Source: Bacteroidales bacterium (GTDB lineage: Bacteria; Bacteroidota; Bacteroidia; Bacteroidales; F082). From it: a DNA stretch of 54,585 bases. Made by a program: the position numbers and the translations under genes. The stretch covers positions 1 to 54,585 of the forward strand of contig JALVZH010000247.1 in the NCBI GenBank assembly GCA_027022105.1, read 5' to 3'. How positions within the stretch are numbered: position 1 is the stretch's first letter; the number at the start of each line of letters is the position of its first letter. Below the pieces are notes generated by a model. That model did not search any database, had not been told where the DNA came from, and saw nothing but the letters and a program-made list of their open reading frames with translations. Shown in pieces: positions 10,590 to 20,450 of the stretch.

Positions 10590-10720
10590 CGGTGCTAAGG
10601 TAGTGAAAATGTTAAAAACGGCAATTATATTTATCATTAGTAAAGAAGCACAAGCATGAGATTCCCGCACCATTCCATCCCGCCCGGCCAGCCTTTCGAT
10701 GGCTCGGAATTGGGACGGGG
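10590..10720. repeat. Direct repeat flanking the Rhs module, copy 1
   Basis: 'cggtgctaaggtagtgaaaatgttaaaaacggcaattatatttatcattagtaaagaagcacaagcatgagattccc'. Confidence 0.9.
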
Positions 10721-10875
10721 GTAGTGTTGTGAGTCGGCTGCTGCCGGGTTAATCTGCCTCAGGCGGACGAAGGCTAATTGCGGGTTAGCAATGAGGCAGG
10801 TTGTTAGATATCTTAACGATCGTTACTGCAAACAATGGGGCACAAAAACAGCAATCCCTCCCTTTGTATTTTATA

Positions 10876-11277
10876 TTACCAAGCTACTGAAATTATATAA
10901 ATTGGTATAGTCATAAATATGTAAAAAAACACTAATGATTTTTTAAAAATATTTGTCTTGCTATAATCATTACCCCATTTTTTGTGTAATTCAGCATAAG
11001 TAATTATTTTTTTGTATCTAATACCATTAATTAATAATAATAAAGCACCCCCAATAAGAAAACTATAAACAGGATTATTATTTACAATACTAAGAGGGGT
11101 ATTTTTTAAAAAAAATAAAACAGAGATAATATTAATTAATTGAATAAGGCTCAATACCAAAATACCTGAAAACTCGTTTGTTTCCTCACTATACCACTTA
11201 TAATATTGGTATGCTATTACGTAGTAAACATAATCAAAGAATATGAATAAATTAATTCTTTTTATTTTAGTTTCCAT
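10876..11277 (-). CDS. Small multi-pass membrane protein downstream of the Rhs/Hint fragment
   Basis: 133-aa AT-rich ORF with several hydrophobic helices; same strand as the Rhs fragment. Confidence 0.6.
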   Translation of the reverse strand: METKIKRINLFIFFDYVYYVIAYQYYKWYSEETNEFSGILVLSLIQLINIISVLFFLKNTPLSIVNNNPVYSFLIGGALLLLINGIRYKKIITYAELHKKWGNDYSKTNIFKKSLVFFYIFMTIPIYIISVAW

Positions 11278-11379
11278 TATTAATTAAGATCCCATTAATA
11301 AAATAATTATTGCTATTTGAAATTTCACTAATATTATAAATTGTCTTTAATTTCTTAATCCTGTTTAATTGAACTATTT

Positions 11380-11778
11380 TTATTTTTTAACTTTCTTGTT
11401 TTTAACAAAAAAGCAATAATCATACACTTCTAATTTTTTTGTTTTAATACCGTACTTGTTAAATGTTAATACGGGATTAAAAGAACATAAACCTTTGTCT
11501 TTAACGTAATAGGGATGGTCTTCAGTACTAACAATTATGATATAGTTTTCAAAAACAATTTCGATCAAATTATTTTCTTGTGCTTTTTCTATTTTAAGAA
11601 TACGATTTTTTTCAAATTTTTTCTTGTCAAAATTGTAATTTAATATTGTATCGCCAACATTTAGATTTTCTATATTCTCTATTGTTCTATCAGCCATTAT
11701 AACCTTACTGCCTTCTGCAAAACAATGAGCCCAAGGAGCTCTTCCAGCAGGTGTGTTAAAAAAAATCATTTTCAACAA
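11380..11778 (-). pseudogene. Hint (intein-like) domain of the Rhs protein, out of frame with the upstream core
   Basis: AHCFAEGSKVIMADRTIENIENLNVGDTILNYN...TEDHPYYV. Confidence 0.8.
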
Positions 11779-12835
11779 TATTATGAAATCCTTCCGTCTT
11801 AGATAATTCTTTTACCCCCATATACCATAAATTGAAAGCATCACCAGCAATTGGGAAAAGACCTATATCCGCAACTCCAACTTCAATAACATTTACAAAA
11901 TTTTGTTCTTTTGAAGCAGTATTCCAATTTACTTTTAAGTAAATTATAGCGCTACTTATACTCACAGCATCTCCTGCCGGCCCTAAAAAACAAATTATTT
12001 TAGATGCTTTCATTAAGCTGGAATTATAAGCAACAACATAACCAACATTGGGAATCTTTTTTATAGTCTGTTGTGTTATACTTGCTACACTTCCAACAAA
12101 AGTTGAAACTTTATTCACAATTTCAAGTACTGCATTCATCCAACTTGATGAGCCTCCGTCATCTCCCTCCTCTTCCGCTAAACTCATTGCCTTATTTGCA
12201 TTTAAACCGTTTAATTTATCCAAATATTCCGAAGTACTGTTACCGGTTTTGTTTAGGTCGTTATTGAAGTTTCCGGAAGAATTATAATCACCGTTAGATG
12301 TAGTTTGATAGGCCAAACCCTGAGTAAAGTCATTGATATCCACACCTTGACTCCCTGATGAACCCGTGCTGTTTGAAGTCATATTTCCTCCCGGCAGAAG
12401 GTCGGCTGATATATCTCTTCCGGGCACCCCGCCTTTTAGTCCTCTTGATTTCAAATTCAAAGGGTGGCTTCCTATAGCTTTAGTATCAGCCAGGACCGTT
12501 GATATATTTATTTTATAAGCAGTACCGTCGTCTGTTGAAAGTTCTTTTGTATATTTAACGAGATTGTAGCCTCCTCCATCCGAAGCCCCTCCGATATCAC
12601 ATGCTTCATCCCAATAGCCGGAAGGATCGATAAACGAAAGCGGGTTGTTGTGTGTGTAGGTATATGGATTAAAATCCTGTGAATACATAGGAATTTTAAT
12701 TAAAGGATCGGGTGTTGTAAAATATCCGATTACGGGGTCGTAAACACGGCCGTTCATGTTTATCAGGCTGAATGCATCCAAATGTTTCCTTACTTCTGCG
12801 TTTCGGGATAATCGGGTTTTTCCGGTTTCGTTCAT
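11756..12835 (-). CDS. Orphan Rhs repeat-associated core C-terminal fragment
   Basis: HLDAFSLINMNGRVYDPVIGYFTTPDPLIKIPMYSQDFNPYTYTHNNPLSFIDPSGYWDEA; no upstream YD repeats. Confidence 0.88.
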   Translation of the reverse strand: MNETGKTRLSRNAEVRKHLDAFSLINMNGRVYDPVIGYFTTPDPLIKIPMYSQDFNPYTYTHNNPLSFIDPSGYWDEACDIGGASDGGGYNLVKYTKELSTDDGTAYKINISTVLADTKAIGSHPLNLKSRGLKGGVPGRDISADLLPGGNMTSNSTGSSGSQGVDINDFTQGLAYQTTSNGDYNSSGNFNNDLNKTGNSTSEYLDKLNGLNANKAMSLAEEEGDDGGSSSWMNAVLEIVNKVSTFVGSVASITQQTIKKIPNVGYVVAYNSSLMKASKIICFLGPAGDAVSISSAIIYLKVNWNTASKEQNFVNVIEVGVADIGLFPIAGDAFNLWYMGVKELSKTEGFHNIVENDFF

Positions 12836-12861
12836 TTTATAAATGGATAATAATCAGTTGC

Positions 12862-12969
12862 CGGTGCTAAGGTAGTGAAAATGTTAAAAACGGCGATTAT
12901 ATTTGTCATTAGTAAAGAAGCACAAGAATAAGATTCCCACTCCGCCTTAGGCGGATCGGAATTGGGACG
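12862..12969. repeat. Direct repeat flanking the Rhs module, copy 2
   Basis: 'cggtgctaaggtagtgaaaatgttaaaaacggcgattatatttgtcattagtaaagaagcacaagaataagattccc'. Confidence 0.9.
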
Positions 12970-13101
12970 CGTGTGTGGCTACACAAATTTACCGGCACAC
13001 ATGCTCTAACCAGGACTCGCACCAAAGAGAAAACGCCATATCCTATTCACCCGGGTGACCGGGAAATTATTAACTTTGCTGGAAATTAATTTACTTAACC
13101 C

Positions 13102-14463
13102 ATGGCAAAAGCCAAAACGGTCTATTATTGTCAAGACTGCGGTTACCAAACCGGAAAATGGATGGGAAGATGCCCTTCGTGCGGAGAGTGGAACACCATA
13201 GCGGAAGAGGTCGTTAGTAAACCGGACGACAAAAAGCGGGGCAGCATTACCGACAGCAAAAACAGACAGCCGGTTTCCATAAAAGATATCGGCAGCGAAA
13301 CGGAAAACCGAATTGATACCCGTAGCACCGAGCTGAACAGGGTGCTGGGCGGCGGACTGGTCAAAGGTTCATTGGTTCTGTTGGGCGGTGAACCGGGAAT
13401 AGGAAAATCGACCCTGTTGTTGCAAATAGCCATGAACATGCCCGGCACAAAAATTCTCTACGTTTCGGGAGAAGAGAGCTACAAACAAATCAAGATGCGT
13501 GCCGACCGCCTTGGTACTTTGAATGAACAGTGTTATCTTCTGAACGAAACCCTCACAACATCCATATTTCAACAAATTGAGAAACTAAAACCCGAAATAC
13601 TGATTATTGATTCCATCCAGACCTTATACACCGATGTTCTTGATTCGTCGCCGGGAAGCATTTCCCAGATAAGGGAGACCGCAGCCGAATTGCAACGCTT
13701 TGCGAAGAGTGCCGATGTCCCCGTCTTCCTCATCGGACACATTACCAAAGAGGGAAGCCTGGCAGGGCCAAAGGTTTTGGAACACATGGTTGACACGGTA
13801 CTGCACTTTGAGGGCGACCGTCATTACGGATTCAGGATTTTACGCTCGGTAAAAAACCGCTTCGGCTCCACATCGGAGTTGGGAATTTTTGAGATGCAGT
13901 CGGGAGGACTGCGTGAGGTACTGAACCCCAGCGAAATACTGTTATCACAACGCAACGACAATGCCAGTGGTGTAACCATTGCCGCCATGCTCGAAGGCCA
14001 GCGCCCCATGCTTATCGAAACCCAGGCTCTGGTAACCAATGCCACTTACGGCACCCCCCAGCGCTCCACCACCGGTTTCGACCTGAGACGTATGAACATG
14101 CTGCTGGCTGTACTCGAAAAACGCAGCGGAATACGAATGGGAAACAAAGATGTCTTTTTGAATATAGCCGGCGGCATTCGTGTGGATGACCCGGCAATCG
14201 ACCTCGCTGTTGTTTCGGCCATCATCTCTTCGGTTGAAGATATTCCGGTTCCCAAAGGAACATGTTTTAGTGCCGAAGTTGGCCTTTCCGGCGAAATCAG
14301 AGCTGTAACACGTATCGAAAGCAGAATATCGGAAGCTGAAAAACTGGGATTCGAAAAAATAATTATCTCCAGATACAACATGAAAGGACTTCAAACAAAA
14401 GATTTCTCAATAGAAGTGGTTCCGGTGATGAATATCGGGGAGTTGTTGAAGGTTTTGTTTTGA
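13102..14463 (+). CDS. radA: DNA repair protein RadA
   Basis: CQDCGYQTGKWMGRCPSCGEWNT zinc finger; GGEPGIGKSTLLLQIA Walker A; KNRFGSTSELGIFEM. Confidence 0.97.
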   Translation: MAKAKTVYYCQDCGYQTGKWMGRCPSCGEWNTIAEEVVSKPDDKKRGSITDSKNRQPVSIKDIGSETENRIDTRSTELNRVLGGGLVKGSLVLLGGEPGIGKSTLLLQIAMNMPGTKILYVSGEESYKQIKMRADRLGTLNEQCYLLNETLTTSIFQQIEKLKPEILIIDSIQTLYTDVLDSSPGSISQIRETAAELQRFAKSADVPVFLIGHITKEGSLAGPKVLEHMVDTVLHFEGDRHYGFRILRSVKNRFGSTSELGIFEMQSGGLREVLNPSEILLSQRNDNASGVTIAAMLEGQRPMLIETQALVTNATYGTPQRSTTGFDLRRMNMLLAVLEKRSGIRMGNKDVFLNIAGGIRVDDPAIDLAVVSAIISSVEDIPVPKGTCFSAEVGLSGEIRAVTRIESRISEAEKLGFEKIIISRYNMKGLQTKDFSIEVVPVMNIGELLKVLF

Positions 14464-14542
14464 GAGGAGAAACAGTGAAAGGGGTGAAAGGGTAAAGTTG
14501 TGAAAGGGGTGAAACGGGGAATTGCAGAAATCAATGTGCTTT

Positions 14543-15499
14543 CTAGTCCGACTTCCAATGATATATTGAGAACACTTTCGCCACGGCATTCTCATATTCT
14601 TCAAAATTCTTTGTTTTTTTAACCAGCCCGAATACCTTGCCCGGAAAATCAAAAGATTGCGAGAGGTACGACCACAGTTCTTTCATGCGGTTTATGGCCT
14701 GTGGACGGTCGTTCATGGCTTTGCGATAGTTGTAATAAAGTTCGTTTACATATTTGCGAACATATTCGTGGCGACCGGCAGTCACGGCTTTATTTTTTAT
14801 ATCCTGCGGAAGAAAGGGATCGGAGAGCAGTCCGCGGCCAATCATCCAACGGTTTATATCTTTAAAACGGTTCCGGTACAACTCAAAATCATTCCGATTG
14901 AAAATATCTCCGTTGTAAACAACAGAGACTCGGCTTTGCGACAAAGCTTTTTCAAAAGAATCAATATCCACATCCCCCTGATACAACTGTTTCCCAATGC
15001 GGGCATGAATAATCAGTTCCGAAAGCGGATAATTGTTAAAAACAGGCATCAGTTTCAATATTTCATCCGCACGGTGGTATCCCAACCTGCATTTTATACT
15101 TAATTTCAAAGGCAATTTCGGTATTACGGAATCCAAAATTTCAGATATTTTTTCAGGATATGGCAGAAGTCCGGAACCCCTTTGTTTGTTAGCTACTCTG
15201 GGGAAAGGACACCCCAAATTCCAGTTAATTTCCTCGTATCCGTAATCGTGACAAATTTTGGCAAAACGGAGAATCTCCGGGGCATCTTTGCTCAATATCT
15301 GCGGAACAACCGGTATGCTATAAAAATGAGTCCTGTTTAAATCGTGCACTGCCCTTTTGAGTTTTTTTTCGAGATATACCGAAGTAAAAAAAGCGGTAAA
15401 CAACTTGTCAACCCCGCCAAACATGCGGGGATAAACATCCATAAACACATCGGTTGTAATACCCTGAAACGGCGCGAGATATAAAAGATTACCATCCAT
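14543..15499 (-). CDS. tRNA-dihydrouridine synthase family protein
   Basis: LAPFQGITTDVF; INWNLGCPFPRVANKQRGSGLLPYP; LSIKCRLGY. Confidence 0.9.
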   Translation of the reverse strand: MDGNLLYLAPFQGITTDVFMDVYPRMFGGVDKLFTAFFTSVYLEKKLKRAVHDLNRTHFYSIPVVPQILSKDAPEILRFAKICHDYGYEEINWNLGCPFPRVANKQRGSGLLPYPEKISEILDSVIPKLPLKLSIKCRLGYHRADEILKLMPVFNNYPLSELIIHARIGKQLYQGDVDIDSFEKALSQSRVSVVYNGDIFNRNDFELYRNRFKDINRWMIGRGLLSDPFLPQDIKNKAVTAGRHEYVRKYVNELYYNYRKAMNDRPQAINRMKELWSYLSQSFDFPGKVFGLVKKTKNFEEYENAVAKVFSIYHWKSD

Positions 15500-15509
15500 A
15501 GTGGCAGGA

Positions 15510-16160
15510 CTATTCCATTCCTATGGCTACAAAAGGATTGTGTGTTTTTTCGTGACCGATGGTAGTATCGGGTCCGTGTCCGGGATAAACCTTTGTGTCG
15601 TCGGGCAGGGTAAAAAGCTCTTCCCAAATGCTTTTTTGCAACAAATCGTAATTTCCCGTTTGCAGGTCGGTGCGGCCAATGCTTTCGTAAAAAAGAACAT
15701 CTCCGGTTACTACAAACGAATCTTTTTCGGAATAAAGACAAATGCTGCCGTCGGCATGGCCGGGTGTGTGAAGCGCTTTAATACACGAATCGCCGAATTT
15801 AACCTTGGTGTTGCCGTCAATATAAATATCTATCTCTTTAACATGGCTCATGGGCAATCCGAAAGCTTCGGCAGTTTTCAGGGCGTTGGTTAAAAACCCT
15901 TCGGCATCGGGATGGGTGGCAAGTTTTATTTTATAACGGGAGGCCACATCATAATTTCCGATAATATGGTCGATATGGGCATGAGTGTTTACAATCATTT
16001 TCGGAATCAGATTGTTTTCCTTTACAAAGCCTGTTAAGGTGTTGAATTCCTTTTCGTCCGAAACTGCCGGATCGATAAAGATGCACTCGCCGGTTTCGTC
16101 GTACAACACATAAGCGTTTACCTGAAACGGATTGAATATGAATTTTTTGACAGATATCAT
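15510..16160 (-). CDS. MBL-fold metallo-hydrolase (glyoxalase II-like)
   Basis: NTHAHIDHIIGN; HTPGHADGSICLY; VYPGHGPDTTIGHEK. Confidence 0.93.
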   Translation of the reverse strand: MISVKKFIFNPFQVNAYVLYDETGECIFIDPAVSDEKEFNTLTGFVKENNLIPKMIVNTHAHIDHIIGNYDVASRYKIKLATHPDAEGFLTNALKTAEAFGLPMSHVKEIDIYIDGNTKVKFGDSCIKALHTPGHADGSICLYSEKDSFVVTGDVLFYESIGRTDLQTGNYDLLQKSIWEELFTLPDDTKVYPGHGPDTTIGHEKTHNPFVAIGME

Positions 16161-16288
16161 TTTCTTAATTTTTCGGACAAAAGTACATTATTTTTTTTCA
16201 ACTTATTTTTAGATAAATTGACCTGCACAGGAAAGAAATTTCCGAAAACGGGCAAATATTTCTATCTTTGAATTTTTTAAATTGAACT

Positions 16289-19048
16289 ATGGAAAACGAT
16301 AAAAGATTGTTTCTGCTGGATGCCATGGCGTTGATTTACAGGGCTTACTTTGCATTGAGCAGAAACCCGCGGATTAATTCCAAAGGATTGAACACCTCTG
16401 CCGTTTTAGGATTTGCCAATACACTGCTCGATATTTTGAAAAATGAAAATCCTACGCATATCGGCATTGCCATTGATACCATGGCCCCTACACAGCGGCA
16501 CATCGAATTTACCGATTACAAAGCACAGCGGGAAAAAATGCCCGAAGATTTGGCCAAGTCATTACCCTATATCACGAGACTTATTGAGTATTTGAATATC
16601 CCCCTGCTGTTTGTGGATGGCTATGAGGCTGATGATATCATAGGAACACTTGCCAAAAAAGCTGAAAAAGCCGGTTACACAACCTACATGATGACGCCCG
16701 ATAAGGATTTCGGGCAACTGGTTTCCGACAAAATATTTATGTACAAACCGTCCCGTATGGGAAATAAAGCGGAAATATGGGGTGTAAAAGAGGTATGCGA
16801 AAGGTACGGTATTGAACGGCCGGAGCAATTGATTGATATTTTGGGTTTGTGGGGCGATGCTTCCGACAACATTCCGGGTGTACCGGGAATCGGTGAAAAA
16901 ACAGCCATAAAACTGATTGCAAAATACGGAAGCATCGAAAACCTTTTGAAACATACGGATGATTTAAAAGGAAAAATACGCGAAAACCTTGAAAAGTATG
17001 CCGACCAGGCATTGGCTTCTAAAAAACTGGCAACCATTATATTGGATGCACCTATAGAATTTGACGAAGAAGCCCTGAAAAGAGGTGAGCCCGATAAAAA
17101 GGCACTAAAAGAATTGTTCGACGAACTGGAATTCCGAAATTTTGCACAACGCTTTTTTACTTTCCTCTCTGTAAATGAAGGTGTAAAACAGGGCGACCTG
17201 TTTGAAGACATGCCTCAGGATGAAGAACCGAAAATAAAAACCATTGAGAACACCCCGCACAACTATCATCTGACAGATAGCAAGGAAAAAATTGAAGAGT
17301 TGGTAAAAACACTTGAAAAATCAAAGTCGTTTTGCTTTGACACCGAAACAACCGGTCTTGATGCCAACAATTCGGAACTGGTGGGGATGTCGTTTGCCGT
17401 AAAACCGCACGAAGCCTGGTATGTGCCCGTTTCGGAGAATTATCAGGAGGCAGTGAACCGCGTTGCACGGTTTAAAAAGGTTTTTGAAAACGAACAAATT
17501 GAAAAAACGGGCCAGAACATCAAGTATGACATCTCCATTCTGAAATGGTATGAGACTGAAGTAAAAGGGCGCTTTTTCGACACCATGATTGCCCATTACC
17601 TGTTGCAGCCTGACATGCGCCACAACATGGATATACTTGCGGAAACCTATCTCAATTACAAACCGGTACCCATCGAATCACTCATCGGAAAAAAGGGCAA
17701 AAAACAGTTGAGCATGCGAACGGTTGATTTGGAAACAATTAAAGAATATGCCGCCGAAGATGCCGACATTACGTTGCAATTGAAAGAGGTATTCAAACCC
17801 AAACTGAAAGAGACGGGAACCGAAAAGTTATTTAACGAGATTGAAATGCCGCTGGTGCCGGTACTGGCTTCAATGGAAGCCGAAGGAGTAAAGGTAGATG
17901 TGGGGACGCTTAGGGAGATTGGCGCCGGACTGGAAAAAGAGATAAAGGCCATTGAGCAGGAAATTTTCGAAATGTCGGGGGTTACTTTTAATATTTCATC
18001 GCCAAAACAGCTTGGTGAAGTGCTGTTTGAGAAGATGAGAATTGTTGACAAACCCAAAAAAACGAAAACAGGCCAATACTCGACCAGCGAAGATGTTTTG
18101 AGCAAATTGGCACACAAGCATCCCATTGTGGAAAAGATTCTGGAATACAGGTCATTAACCAAACTCAAATCAACTTATGTGGATGCCCTGCCTGAGCTGG
18201 TTAATCCACGTGACGGACGCATCCATACCTCGTACAACCAGGCGGTGGCGGCAACAGGCAGGTTGAGTTCCAACAATCCCAACCTGCAAAACATTCCGGT
18301 ACGTACCGAAAGGGGCAGGGAAATAAGAAAGGCTTTTGTACCCCGAAACAAGAATTATACACTGCTTGCCGCCGATTATTCGCAAATCGAGTTGCGGATT
18401 ATTGCGCATCTGAGCGGCGATAAAGGAATGGTTGAAGCCTTTAACAAAGGAATGGATATTCATACGGCCACTGCCGCAAAAGTATATGGTGTGCCGGTGG
18501 AGATGGTTACCAAAGAGATGCGGCGCCATGCCAAAACCGTCAATTTCGGAATTATTTACGGGATTTCTGCTTTCGGCCTTGCCGAACGGCTTCACATACC
18601 GAGACGTGCGGCAGCCGATATTATCGAAAGTTATTTTATACAATACCCCGGCATAAAAGAGTACATGGAAAAATCCATTGCTTTTGCCAGAGAACACGGC
18701 TATGTGGAAACCATTATGGGACGGCGGCGCTATCTGCCCGATATTAATTCGGCCAATGCGGTGGTGCGCGGCTTTGCGGAGCGAAATGCCATTAACGCCC
18801 CCATTCAGGGTTCTTCCGCCGATATGATTAAAATCGCCATGATACGGGTGCACAAAGCTTTCGAAGAGAAAAAACTTAAATCCAAAATGATTTTACAGGT
18901 ACACGACGAATTGGTTTTTGATGTACTGAATGAGGAGGTGGAACAGGTAAAACAAATTGTGGAAGATAAAATGAAGAACGCCATGCCTTTGTCGGTTCCG
19001 GTGGTGGTGGATATCAATACGGGAAACAATTGGCTGGAAGCGCATTAA
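16289..19048 (+). CDS. polA: DNA polymerase I
   Basis: 5'-nuclease, 3'-exonuclease (CFDTETTGLD) and Pol A motifs (AADYSQIELRIIAHLSGD, QVHDELVFDV). Confidence 0.98.
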   Translation: MENDKRLFLLDAMALIYRAYFALSRNPRINSKGLNTSAVLGFANTLLDILKNENPTHIGIAIDTMAPTQRHIEFTDYKAQREKMPEDLAKSLPYITRLIEYLNIPLLFVDGYEADDIIGTLAKKAEKAGYTTYMMTPDKDFGQLVSDKIFMYKPSRMGNKAEIWGVKEVCERYGIERPEQLIDILGLWGDASDNIPGVPGIGEKTAIKLIAKYGSIENLLKHTDDLKGKIRENLEKYADQALASKKLATIILDAPIEFDEEALKRGEPDKKALKELFDELEFRNFAQRFFTFLSVNEGVKQGDLFEDMPQDEEPKIKTIENTPHNYHLTDSKEKIEELVKTLEKSKSFCFDTETTGLDANNSELVGMSFAVKPHEAWYVPVSENYQEAVNRVARFKKVFENEQIEKTGQNIKYDISILKWYETEVKGRFFDTMIAHYLLQPDMRHNMDILAETYLNYKPVPIESLIGKKGKKQLSMRTVDLETIKEYAAEDADITLQLKEVFKPKLKETGTEKLFNEIEMPLVPVLASMEAEGVKVDVGTLREIGAGLEKEIKAIEQEIFEMSGVTFNISSPKQLGEVLFEKMRIVDKPKKTKTGQYSTSEDVLSKLAHKHPIVEKILEYRSLTKLKSTYVDALPELVNPRDGRIHTSYNQAVAATGRLSSNNPNLQNIPVRTERGREIRKAFVPRNKNYTLLAADYSQIELRIIAHLSGDKGMVEAFNKGMDIHTATAAKVYGVPVEMVTKEMRRHAKTVNFGIIYGISAFGLAERLHIPRRAAADIIESYFIQYPGIKEYMEKSIAFAREHGYVETIMGRRRYLPDINSANAVVRGFAERNAINAPIQGSSADMIKIAMIRVHKAFEEKKLKSKMILQVHDELVFDVLNEEVEQVKQIVEDKMKNAMPLSVPVVVDINTGNNWLEAH

Positions 19049-19116
19049 AATGACTAAGACTGTTTACATTAGCATGGTAATAATATTTATAAAATACTGA
19101 AAATGTGCAATATAAT

Positions 19117-19269
19117 AACCCCACCCATTAATCCCTACAATTGAGAAGAGATAAGCACCGTTAAGCAAAACAAAACTGTTAAATGAATGAAAAATATTTT
19201 AAATTAGTAGAATTTATATTGGAAAACAAAGTTCCCCTTCCGCCTAAGGCGGAGTGCATGGGTGGGTAG
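19117..19269. repeat. MITE-like element, copy 1 (ends aaccccaccc...gggtgggt)
   Basis: Inverted terminal CCCACCC/GGGTGGG and internal tccgcctaaggcgga palindrome. Confidence 0.75.
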
Positions 19270-19346
19270 AAAATAATGATTTATAATTTTATTAAATGAA
19301 TTCAATAAAGCGCATATAAAACATTTTGAAAAAGAGATACATAATT

Positions 19347-19501
19347 AACCCACCCCTTAATCCCCTCCTTGGAGGGGAGATGGGTACCGTTAACCAAAAC
19401 ATACCTGTAAAGTGGAACAATAATGGTTAAAATGAAATGGTAATTATATTAGAAAAAACAGTTCCCCTTCCGCCTATAAGGCGGAGTGCAGGGGTGGGTA
19501 A
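19347..19501. repeat. MITE-like element, copy 2 (ends aacccacccc...ggggtgggta)
   Basis: Tandem paralogue 230 bp after copy 1, with matching internal sequence and palindromes. Confidence 0.78.
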
Positions 19502-19605
19502 AAAATAATGTTTAATAAATTTTACATAGAAAGGCATTGAAAAAGAATAATAAATTAGACCCGTATCAGTAAACATATTAATTGAAATACAGAAAGTTAT
19601 ATTAA

Positions 19606-20379
19606 ATGAGGATAACCGGTAAAAAATATTTCCGTGAATATGTCAACCGGATTGGGAAAGAGATTCCAGGTTGGATTGAACAATTTGATTTTTCCGATAA
19701 AAGTGTTGATTTTTCTTTTCAAACAAAGGCATCGGCTGTTTACTCTTCCAATATTGAAGGAAACAGCATTGACCTAAATACTTTCATGAATTGTGAACTG
19801 AATAAAAACAAATTCAAACCCACAAAAGAGATTATTGAAATAGAAAATTTGGTTAAAGCCTACGAATTTGCACAACAATCCGATTTAACTGAAAACAACG
19901 TCCTCAGGTGTCATGAAATTTTGTCGGAAACCCTTCTTATAAAAAGCAAAAGGGGGAGATACAGGGAAGAGCCCGTAGGTGTATTCGGAAGAACGGGTTT
20001 GGTTTATCTTGCGGTTGAACCCGGATTTGTTGAAAAAGAGATGAAAATCTTTTTTAACGATATCAAAGAACTTTTGGCAATGCCGTTAAATGCACAGGAA
20101 GTTTTTTATCATGCCTCTTTAATCCATTTGAAGTTTGCTCATATACACCCGTTTATGGATGGGAACGGCCGGATGGCACGTTTAATTGAAAAATGGTTTA
20201 TTGCAAAAAAGTGTGGCCAAAAGTTCTGGAAAATACCTTCGGAAGAATATTACAAAATTCATCAACAAGAATATTACGAGGCCGTTAACATCGGTGTAAA
20301 TTATTATGAGTTGGATTATGATAAATGCCTTGATTTTTTGAGCCTTTTACCGAATTGCCTGAAAATTACTAATTTGTAA
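19606..20379 (+). CDS. Fic family protein
   Basis: HIHPFMDGNGRMARL Fic motif; SSNIEGNSI inhibitory-type motif. Confidence 0.93.
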   Translation: MRITGKKYFREYVNRIGKEIPGWIEQFDFSDKSVDFSFQTKASAVYSSNIEGNSIDLNTFMNCELNKNKFKPTKEIIEIENLVKAYEFAQQSDLTENNVLRCHEILSETLLIKSKRGRYREEPVGVFGRTGLVYLAVEPGFVEKEMKIFFNDIKELLAMPLNAQEVFYHASLIHLKFAHIHPFMDGNGRMARLIEKWFIAKKCGQKFWKIPSEEYYKIHQQEYYEAVNIGVNYYELDYDKCLDFLSLLPNCLKITNL

Positions 20380-20450
20380 GAAAATTATTTGTAGTTATTA
20401 TAGAAGTTGTTTAAAAGCAGCGTAATAATAATTAGTATAAAATATTCATA

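Noticed and set aside
12985-13045. tRNA-like string 'tggtgcgagtcctggttagagcat' on the minus strand
   Set aside because: Only fragments resemble a D-arm; no acceptor, anticodon or T-arm could be paired.
14407-14652. Minus-strand ORF 'ITS..FHPFHNFTLSPLSLF'
   Set aside because: Product of the purine-rich intergenic repeat and overlap with dus; not a real gene.
19606-20379. Fic protein as a toxin-antitoxin pair
   Set aside because: It carries its own SSNIEGNSI inhibitory-type motif and has no small partner gene; it looks like an ordinary self-inhibited Fic protein.
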